Below, piece by piece: positions 1 through 4,905 of a DNA stretch of 7,639 nucleotides. Positions within the stretch are counted from its first letter, which is position 1. Each line of letters begins with the position of its first letter. The notes under the pieces were generated by a model that was given only the letters and a program-made list of their open reading frames with translations, was not told the origin of the DNA and ran no database searches. The stretch comes from DAOTXL01 sp034434895. GTDB taxonomy: Bacteria; Chloroflexota; Anaerolineae; JAAYZQ01. The DNA lies in the NCBI GenBank assembly GCA_034434895.1, contig DAOTYI010000285.1:1-7639 (forward strand), read 5' to 3'. A program made the translations under genes and the position numbers.

Positions 1-13
1 GCCTGCGGCGGCA

Positions 14-47
14 CCCCCTCCCCTCTCCCACACGGCGTGAGGGTAGC
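14..47. repeat. REP-like imperfect hairpin
   Basis: A C-rich run (14-29) is followed by a small hairpin at 27-43: CCC-A-CAC, loop GGC, GTG-A-GGG, with one A/A mismatch. It lies just past the stop codon of the DUF3090 gene. Short palindromes flanked by 'CCCTCTCCC' runs are common intergenic dispersed repeats in many GC-rich bacteria, so this may be one copy of such a family. Only one copy is visible here, so repeat status is inferred. There is no T-tract, so it is not a convincing intrinsic terminator. Confidence 0.3.
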
Positions 48-81
48 AGGCACTGACAGGAAAGCGCCCGGCGCCTGGACA

Positions 82-612
82 TCAGGTGCGATGGCCATCC
101 TTACGCGGGCAAAAGTGGCCGTCGGGATCGATCGGTTCGCCGCACAGAAAACAGATGGGCCGTCCGGCGGCCACCACCCGCTGCCCGTGGATGCTGAACG
201 CCCGCATCTGCGCAGGTGTGGCCCAGAACCGGGCGATAGACGGCGTGGTTGTGGCCTCTTCCGGCAATAGCTCATACAGGATAATCACCAGCCGTCCGCT
301 GAGCTGGTCGTAGCCCAGGCCCACCTGGCCGGCGCGAAAGACCGGTTCCAGGGGATATTCCAGGTCCATCTGCCCGTTGATGGCCGGATCCGGCTCGACG
401 ACCGCCTCGGCATTGCCGCCGGCCAGCGACAGGAGCAGATGATCGATGGCAATGGTCAGAGCGGCTATCTGCTCCTTTTCGCAGACAACGGTGACCAGCC
501 GATTCCCCTGTCGTGCCTGGAGGAAAAAGACCCGCCTGCCCGGTTCGCCGATGGCCCCGGTGGTAATCCGGTCTACCGGATTCAGGTCAAAGAGTTCGTA
601 GGTCATGGTCAT
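82..612 (-). CDS. DUF3090 family protein (TIGR03847-like) with C-terminal zinc-knuckle motif
   Basis: This 176-residue soluble protein has no signal peptide or membrane segment. The family is conserved in Actinobacteria and Chloroflexota and has no established biochemical function. Recognition rests on the opening 'YELFDLNPVDRITTGAIGEPG', the 'RVFFLQARQG' strand, and the C-terminal tail with C154-x2-C157, H166 and C168 in a 'CGEPIDPDGHFCPR' context. That tail is typical of the family and probably binds a metal. The length is normal for the family. Two in-frame ATGs exist (612 and 606). A purine-rich GGGGGAG lies 2 nt before the first and 8 nt before the second, so translation from 606 (174 residues) is equally possible. 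The gene lies 179 bp downstream of rho on the same strand, and no strong promoter is visible in the gap, so read-through from rho is plausible. Family assignment is confident; function is unknown. Confidence 0.85.
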   Translation of the reverse strand: MTMTYELFDLNPVDRITTGAIGEPGRRVFFLQARQGNRLVTVVCEKEQIAALTIAIDHLLLSLAGGNAEAVVEPDPAINGQMDLEYPLEPVFRAGQVGLGYDQLSGRLVIILYELLPEEATTTPSIARFWATPAQMRAFSIHGQRVVAAGRPICFLCGEPIDPDGHFCPRKDGHRT

Positions 613-791
613 TGCTCCCCCTTCCTTCCCCTGCCCAAAGCCTGTTCCTCGATCCCAAAGGAGGGTCAGGATTCGGTGTAATTCAGGAAGAGAAGGCGAG
701 GGCTGAGGCGGGTGAAAGCCAGGGCCGTCGCCGGGGCCGGCTCGATGGTCAGACGATGGAACAGAGCCAGGGGTGGTTTTCAGACCAGCCT
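613..791. other. rho-DUF3090 intergenic spacer, no gene seen
   Basis: This 179-bp spacer separates the rho stop codon from the start of the DUF3090 gene on the minus strand. It contains a GC palindrome (GCCGGGGCCGGC, 730-741) without a following T-tract and a 4-bp TGGT/ACCA inverted repeat just after rho. Neither is a good terminator. No convincing promoter hexamers were seen for the downstream gene. The last 20 bases on the minus strand are purine-rich and serve as the DUF3090 ribosome binding region. Confidence 0.5.
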
Positions 792-2042
792 TTAGAGGTC
801 GCGATTCAGCGTTGCCAGGAACTCGCTGTTGCTGCGGGTCTTGCGCAGGCGCTCTAACACCGGCTCCACCGCTTCAGCCCCACCACCCAGCGCATCAATC
901 ATCCGCCGCAGGGTCCACACCCGCGACAGAGACTCCCGGTCCAGCAGCAGCTCCTCGCGACGGGTGCTGGAACGCTCGATGTCAATTGCCGGGAAGAGGC
1001 GCCGTTCGGCCAGCTTGCGGTTGAGGTGCATCTCCATGTTGCCGGTGCCCTTGAACTCCTCATAGATGACATCGTCCATGCGGCTGCCGGTATCCACCAG
1101 GCAGGTGGCGATGATGGTCAGGCTGCCTCCCTCTTCGATGTTGCGGGCGGCGCCGAAGAAGCGCTTGGGCGGATAGAGGGCGGCCGGGTCAATGCCCCCT
1201 GACAGGGTGCGGCCGCTGGGCGGGACGACCAGGTTATAGGCCCGTGCCAGGCGGGTGATCGAATCGGCCAGGATGACCACATCCCGCCCGATCTCCACCA
1301 GCCGCTTGGCCCGCTCCAGAGCCATCTCGGCCACGCGCACATGATGTTGCACCGGCTCGTCGAAGGTAGCAGCCATGACCTCCGCCTCGACCGAGCGGGC
1401 CATGTCGGTCACCTCCTCCGGTCGTTCCCCGATCAGCACCACCATCAGATGCAGATCGTTGTAGTTGGTCGTCAGGCCGTTGGCGATCTCTTTCAGGATG
1501 GTGGTTTTGCCCGCCTTGGGGGGTGAGACGATCAGGCCACGTTGCCCTCGCCCGATCGGGGCCAGCATATCCAGCAGCCGGGTGGACAACGGATACTGGC
1601 CTGTCTCCAGGCGAAGTTGCTGGCGGGGGAAGATGGGGGTCAGGGCATCGAACCAGGGACGGCGTTTGGCCTGTTCCGGGTCCATGTTGTTGACCGTCTC
1701 AACCCGCAACAGGCCGTAATATTTTTCATTCTCTTTGGGTGGCCGCACCTGGCCGATGACCGTGTCGCCCGGCCGCAGGCCAAAACGGCGGATCTGCGAC
1801 TGGGAGACATAGATGTCATCAGGACTGGGCAGCAGATCGCCCGAGCGGAGGAAGCCGATGCCATCGGCCACGACATCCAGGATGCCGCCGCCGAACAACA
1901 GGCCCTGGCTTTCGGCCTGGGCCTCCAACAGGCGCATGGCCAGGTCATGTTTCTTGAGCCGGCTATAGCCGGTCAGCCCTAGCTGGCGAGCCATTTCCTG
2001 CAACTCGCTCAGCGTCTTGGTTTCAAGTTCAACGATATTCAC
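792..2042 (-). CDS. rho: transcription termination factor Rho
   Basis: This 416-residue protein is close to E. coli Rho (419). Rho is a hexameric RNA-dependent ATPase and helicase that ends transcription at C-rich untranslated RNA. In order: an N-terminal helical Rho_N domain (about 1-45); a cold-shock-like primary RNA-binding domain (about 50-120) with 'DGIGFLRS', Y78, E106 and Y108; a P-loop 'SPPKAGKTT' (173-181); 'LIGERPEEVTD' with catalytic-type E206; Walker B and Q-loop region 'VVILADSITRLARAYN' (255-270); and the R-loop/secondary-site region 'FKGTGNMEMHLNRK'. By E. coli numbering, F62 of the primary site is Ile here, and D210, next to the catalytic Glu and part of the bicyclomycin pocket, is Gly (G205). 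There is no large inserted N-terminal domain of the type seen in many actinobacterial Rho proteins. The start is GTG at 2042, supported by GGAGAG five bases upstream. Its promoter and long leader are described separately. Confidence 0.97.
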   Translation of the reverse strand: MNIVELETKTLSELQEMARQLGLTGYSRLKKHDLAMRLLEAQAESQGLLFGGGILDVVADGIGFLRSGDLLPSPDDIYVSQSQIRRFGLRPGDTVIGQVRPPKENEKYYGLLRVETVNNMDPEQAKRRPWFDALTPIFPRQQLRLETGQYPLSTRLLDMLAPIGRGQRGLIVSPPKAGKTTILKEIANGLTTNYNDLHLMVVLIGERPEEVTDMARSVEAEVMAATFDEPVQHHVRVAEMALERAKRLVEIGRDVVILADSITRLARAYNLVVPPSGRTLSGGIDPAALYPPKRFFGAARNIEEGGSLTIIATCLVDTGSRMDDVIYEEFKGTGNMEMHLNRKLAERRLFPAIDIERSSTRREELLLDRESLSRVWTLRRMIDALGGGAEAVEPVLERLRKTRSNSEFLATLNRDL

Positions 2043-2047
2043 TTCTA

Positions 2048-2053
2048 CTCTCC
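2048..2053 (-). promoter_or_regulatory. rho ribosome binding site
   Basis: On the minus strand GGAGAG sits 5 nt before the GTG start codon of rho, which fixes this start. A short upstream CUCU (minus-strand sequence near 2062-2065) could pair with the AGAG of this site, so its accessibility might depend on leader folding. That pairing is only 4 bp and is speculative. Confidence 0.6.
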
Positions 2054-2077
2054 ATACACAGAGATTTCATGTCTCCG

Positions 2078-2114
2078 GGTCACCAGGCAGGTGCCAGATC
2101 AGATGCCTGGTACC
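2078..2114 (-). promoter_or_regulatory. stable hairpin in the rho leader
   Basis: ACCAGGCA (2082-2089) and TGCCTGGT (2104-2111) are perfect 8-bp inverted repeats. They are extended by GGT (2078-2080) pairing with ACC (2112-2114) across one bulged base. The result is an 11-bp stem with a 14-nt loop. It lies about 35 nt upstream of the rho start codon in the rho transcript. No U-tract follows it, so it is not an intrinsic terminator. A role in rho translation or in protecting or exposing the RBS region is inferred. Confidence 0.5.
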
Positions 2115-2136
2115 TTCATGGCCGCGAGGCGACAAC

Positions 2137-2179
2137 GAGGTCGGGTATGGGATTCCTTTCGGTTTTGGCAGGTGGTTTT
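2137..2179 (-). promoter_or_regulatory. C-rich, G-poor rut-like segment in the rho leader
   Basis: On the rho-sense strand this 43-nt stretch contains 17 C and 5 G, mostly in CC and CCC clusters separated by A/U. Rho utilization sites are recognised by exactly this C-over-G bias and low structure. In E. coli, rho is autogenously attenuated within its leader, so a rut-like site here suggests similar feedback. A 6-bp inverted repeat (TTCGGT 2158-2163 / ACCGAA 2180-2185) could fold part of it, which would modulate access. Confidence 0.4.
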
Positions 2180-2218
2180 ACCGAATCGGTCACGGATGAT
2201 GTCCGGCAACGATGCATT

Positions 2219-2451
2219 CCGCCTGTCGGTCTGCTGTCAGGTTTGATGGTTCGATCTCGCCTGTGGGTAGGCGCCGACCTAGTGTTGCAAGCGCCTCGGC
2301 CTCACGGGGCAGGCTTGCCGCCTGGAAGGTAGAACCCCGAAGGAAACCCTGAATGTGCCTGCACCAGACATACGATCCGCCGTGCAGGTCAAAGATTGAT
2401 CAGGAGTACATTGTACACCATGAACACAGTGGGGACCAGACCCACAGGCAG
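2219..2451 (-). ncRNA. candidate structured RNA at the 5' end of the rho transcript
   Basis: Minus-strand positions 2451-2437 and 2233-2219 form a closing helix with 14 pairs out of 15 (one G/G mismatch, one U/G wobble), enclosing about 200 nt. The 5' strand of the helix starts within two bases of the start point predicted from the promoter at 2456-2484. Inside are a hairpin at 2403-2419 (six pairs, loop AAU, one mismatch), a 7-bp hairpin CCTGCAC/GTGCAGG (2388-2382 with 2364-2358), and AGGCGC/GCGCCT pairing around 2269-2296. Pairing of the RNA's two ends, with interrupted pairing in the next arm segment, recalls 6S RNA. The length of ~233 nt is on the long side for 6S and no family signature could be confirmed. 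It could equally be a cis-acting rho leader element. tRNA, tmRNA, SRP RNA and RNase P RNA signatures were looked for and not found. Confidence 0.4.
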
Positions 2452-2455
2452 ATAG

Positions 2456-2484
2456 ATGATAGCATGAATTGTCTGATTCGTCAA
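2456..2484 (-). promoter_or_regulatory. rho / leader-RNA promoter (extended -10)
   Basis: On the minus strand TTGACG (2484-2479) is followed after exactly 17 nt by TATCAT (2461-2456), each 5 of 6 to the sigma-70 consensus. A TGC immediately precedes the -10, making it an extended -10. The predicted transcription start is near 2449, giving rho a 5' leader of about 407 nt. It is the best promoter seen upstream of rho. Start position is inferred from spacing, not measured. Confidence 0.7.
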
Positions 2485-2485
2485 G

Positions 2486-2513
2486 TTGCGTCCCACAAGA
2501 TGTGTGCTATAAT
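2486..2513 (+). promoter_or_regulatory. recF promoter (extended -10, leaderless)
   Basis: A perfect TATAAT (2508-2513) is preceded by TGC (extended -10), with a weak TTGCGT -35 (2486-2491) at 16-nt spacing. Only six bases separate the -10 from the recF ATG at 2520, so the expected start point is at or within a base or two of the A of the ATG. No Shine-Dalgarno sequence can therefore be present in the mRNA. The -35 box is separated by one base from the opposing rho -35 box. Confidence 0.7.
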
Positions 2514-2519
2514 CGCTCC

Positions 2520-3671
2520 ATGCGCCTGATCCATCTCACATTGCACAACGTTCGCAACTATGTCCGGCTGGAGATTGACCTGCCACCTGGCCTGACGGTG
2601 CTGTGGGGCGACAACGCCCAGGGCAAGACCAACCTGCTGGAAGCCATCTACTACCTGGCCACCAGCCGCTCTCTCCACGCCGGGGCCGACCGTGAGCTGG
2701 TCAACTGGCTGGCCGTTGAACAGGAACCGCTGCCCTACGCCCGCCTGGTGGGCCGTGTGGCCCGACAGGAGGGCGAGGTGAGCATTGAACTCACCCTCAC
2801 CCGCCAGGAGAACAACGAGGGCCGCTACCGCAAACAGATCCGGCTGAACGGCGTGCCTCGCCGGGCGATGGACCTGCTGGGGCAACTGACCGTTGTGCTC
2901 TTTATGCCGGAGGACATTGATCTGGTCTTTGGGCCACCCAGCCTGCGCCGCCGCTATCTGGATGCCACCCTGTGTCAGATCGATCCGGCCTATTGCCAGG
3001 CGCTGGCGCGTTACAACCAGGTCGTCACCCAGCGCAATGCCTTGCTGCGCGATCTCCAGGAGCGCAGTGGTGATCCCGGCCAGTTGATCTTCTGGGACGA
3101 GCGGCTGGTGGAACATGGAGCCGTTGTCATTGCCCGCCGTCAGCAGGCGCTCCTGGCCCTGGACGGCCTGGCTCACACCATCCACGCCCAACTGACCGAC
3201 GGTGCAGAGCTGTTGCGCCTGCGCTATCTGCCCGGCGTGAGGATTGAGGGGGAGGAGACGGTCAGCGGCATTGCCGCCCGGTTCCAGGCGCAACTGGCAG
3301 CCTGGCGCGGACGGGAGATGGCTGCCGGCATGACCCTCCTTGGGCCGCACCGGGACGAGATGCGTTTTCTGATCAACAAGGCCGATGCCGGGGTCTATGG
3401 TTCGCGGGGGCAGCAGCGGACGGCTGCCCTGTCCCTCAAACTCGCCGAGGTGGAACTGATGCGCCGCGAAACCGGCGAGTTTCCCCTTCTGCTGCTGGAC
3501 GATGTCCTCTCTGAGCTGGATGCCCAGCGCCGCCGCTTCCTGCTCGCCTGGCTGGACCAGGGGCCGGAGCAGGCGATCCTGACCACCACCGATCTGCACA
3601 GCCTGCCTGAGACCTTTCTCCAGCACTGCCGGCTATGGCGCGTGCAGATGGGCCGGCTGTCCTATTCGTAG
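2520..3671 (+). CDS. recF: DNA replication and repair protein RecF
   Basis: This 383-residue SMC-like ATPase loads RecA at single-strand gaps with RecO and RecR. Visible motifs: the family N-terminus 'RLIHLTLHNVRNY'; Walker A 'GDNAQGKT' (30-37) followed by 'NLLEAIYYLATSRS'; 'GPHRDE' (275-280); ABC signature 'SRGQQRTAALSLKLAE' (295-310); Walker B 'LLLLDD' (323-328) and D-loop 'SELD' (331-334). The protein is complete and slightly longer than E. coli RecF (357). The ATG at 2520 is chosen because the family N-terminus begins there. A TTG-initiated upstream extension to 2469 would begin before the promoter and adds no family sequence. recF usually sits in dnaA-dnaN-recF-gyrB, but here it stands alone, divergent from rho. 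Its stop codon overlaps the 3' end of the acyl-CoA dehydrogenase gene by 10 bp on the other strand. Confidence 0.96.
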   Translation: MRLIHLTLHNVRNYVRLEIDLPPGLTVLWGDNAQGKTNLLEAIYYLATSRSLHAGADRELVNWLAVEQEPLPYARLVGRVARQEGEVSIELTLTRQENNEGRYRKQIRLNGVPRRAMDLLGQLTVVLFMPEDIDLVFGPPSLRRRYLDATLCQIDPAYCQALARYNQVVTQRNALLRDLQERSGDPGQLIFWDERLVEHGAVVIARRQQALLALDGLAHTIHAQLTDGAELLRLRYLPGVRIEGEETVSGIAARFQAQLAAWRGREMAAGMTLLGPHRDEMRFLINKADAGVYGSRGQQRTAALSLKLAEVELMRRETGEFPLLLLDDVLSELDAQRRRFLLAWLDQGPEQAILTTTDLHSLPETFLQHCRLWRVQMGRLSYS

Positions 3672-4897
3672 ACCTTCTCGTCGGTCAGCTCCGCCCCCGG
3701 CGCATCGGCCTCCACGTCGCGCCCGGCGGCCGGTTCGCCCATCAACTCCCGATAGTATTCATGTTGAATGATAAGGTTCATAATTTCGTTCGTCCCGGTC
3801 CAGATCAGGATCAGCCGCGTGTCGCGCAGCAGCCGCTCGACAGGATAGACGTCCGTGTAGCCGATGCCGCCCAGGATTTGCATGGCGTGGTTGACCACCA
3901 GCCAGGCTGTCTCTGTGGCGAACTTTTTGGCTTCGGACACCAGCCGCCGGCAGCGGGCCGGGTCATCGCCGGCATCTACCGCCCGGGCTGCGCCATAGAC
4001 CAGCATCCGGGCTGCATCAAGCTGGGTGAGGCTCTCGGCGATCTTGAAGCTGACCCCCTGGAAGGTGCGGATCTTCTGGCCGAACGCCTTGCGCCGGTCG
4101 GCGTAGCGGGCCGCCACTTCCAGCGCGGCGCGGGCCATGCCCAACGCCCCGGCGGCGCTGGTCATCCGCTCCGGGATCATCATCTGGTAGAAGATGGCCG
4201 CCGCGCCATTTTCCGGGCCGATCAGGTTCCCGGCCGGCACACGCGCTCCCCGAAAGTAAAGGCGCCCCGTGCCTCCACCTCGTGTGCCCATCAGACCGTA
4301 GACATGTTCCACCTGGACACCCGGTCCGCGCTCGACGAGGAAAGCACTCAGCCCCTCGTGGGGCCGGGCCTTGGGGTCGGTGCGGGCGTAGACCAGAAAC
4401 AGATCGGCCCCTTCTGCCCCGACGACAAACCGTTTCTGGCCATCCAGAATGAACAGGTCCCCTTCGCGACGGGCAAGGGTGGTGGTGCCGAAAAAGTCGG
4501 AGCCGCCGCGCGGTTCGGTCAGTGCCTCGGCCACCGTCAGCCGGCCGGCCAGCACCGGCCGCAGCCAGCGCTCCTTCTGCTCCGGCGTGCCAAAGCGGTC
4601 AAGCGCCTCGCCGACAATGCTGGGCAGCGAATAGAGGCAGGCCAGCGACGTGCCCAGGACCCCGATCTCTTCCAGGGCGACGATCTCATCGGCCCAACCC
4701 AGACCGCGCCCCCCATACTCGACCGGGAAGCGCAGGCCCAGCAGGTTGCGGCGGGCTGCTTCCTCCACATAGTGGCGGGGATACCGCACCCGGTCGGCAT
4801 CCATATCCAGGATGAGCTGGCGGGGCACGCTCCTGACGAAATCGCGCACCTGGTCACGCAGCTCTCTTTGTGCCGGGGTCAGAATCGCATCCAGCAT
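3662..4897 (-). CDS. acyl-CoA dehydrogenase, isovaleryl/long-chain-type catalytic base
   Basis: This 411-residue FAD enzyme would oxidise an acyl-CoA to the 2,3-enoyl-CoA and pass electrons to an electron-transfer flavoprotein. It has an N-terminal helical domain (about 1-115), a beta domain with family signature 1 'ALTEPRGGSDFFG' (125-137), and a C-terminal helical domain with 'RKAFGQKI' (269-276) and 'QILGGIGYTDVYPVERLLRD' (340-359, signature 2 with Val at one usually acidic position). The usual catalytic Glu of the 'YEGT' motif is replaced: the sequence reads 'IWTGTNEI' with T367. E243 in 'PERM...AGALG' aligns by eye with the helix-G catalytic Glu of isovaleryl- and long-chain acyl-CoA dehydrogenases, so activity is probably retained. 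The ATG at 4897 is chosen; it lies 8 nt after the upstream stop, with purine-rich AGAAGAGA before it. An in-frame extension to 5125 lies inside the upstream gene. Substrate cannot be fixed from sequence. The last ~25 residues form an acidic tail. Confidence 0.93.
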   Translation of the reverse strand: MLDAILTPAQRELRDQVRDFVRSVPRQLILDMDADRVRYPRHYVEEAARRNLLGLRFPVEYGGRGLGWADEIVALEEIGVLGTSLACLYSLPSIVGEALDRFGTPEQKERWLRPVLAGRLTVAEALTEPRGGSDFFGTTTLARREGDLFILDGQKRFVVGAEGADLFLVYARTDPKARPHEGLSAFLVERGPGVQVEHVYGLMGTRGGGTGRLYFRGARVPAGNLIGPENGAAAIFYQMMIPERMTSAAGALGMARAALEVAARYADRRKAFGQKIRTFQGVSFKIAESLTQLDAARMLVYGAARAVDAGDDPARCRRLVSEAKKFATETAWLVVNHAMQILGGIGYTDVYPVERLLRDTRLILIWTGTNEIMNLIIQHEYYRELMGEPAAGRDVEADAPGAELTDEKVYE

Positions 4898-4905
4898 TCT
4901 CTTCT

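Noticed and set aside
64..74. GCGCCCGGCGC inverted repeat followed by TTT on the minus strand as a terminator for DUF3090
   Set aside because: The stem is only 4 bp with a 3-nt loop and the U-tract is three bases long, too weak to call.
1..82. Possible minus-strand gene starting with an ATG overlapping the DUF3090 stop (TGATG)
   Set aside because: The 27 visible codons translate to an Arg/Cys/Gly-rich string across the repeat hairpin with no family resemblance; the frame is cut by the window edge.
730..741. GCCGGGGCCGGC palindrome as a rho terminator
   Set aside because: Short stem with no T-tract on either strand; such palindromes are frequent in GC-rich DNA.
2248..2256. GGTTCGATC resembling a tRNA T-loop on the plus strand
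   Set aside because: Flanking bases do not pair into a T-stem, and no acceptor, D or anticodon arms could be found upstream.
2469..2519. Upstream TTG start extending RecF by 17 residues
   Set aside because: The extension lies over the promoter, has no RecF similarity and would require a different transcription start. RecF proteins begin at the equivalent of the ATG at 2520.
2481..3626. 381-codon minus-strand open frame antisense to recF
   Set aside because: No family motif and atypical composition; it is a shadow of recF codon usage. Its 3' end also runs into the promoter region.
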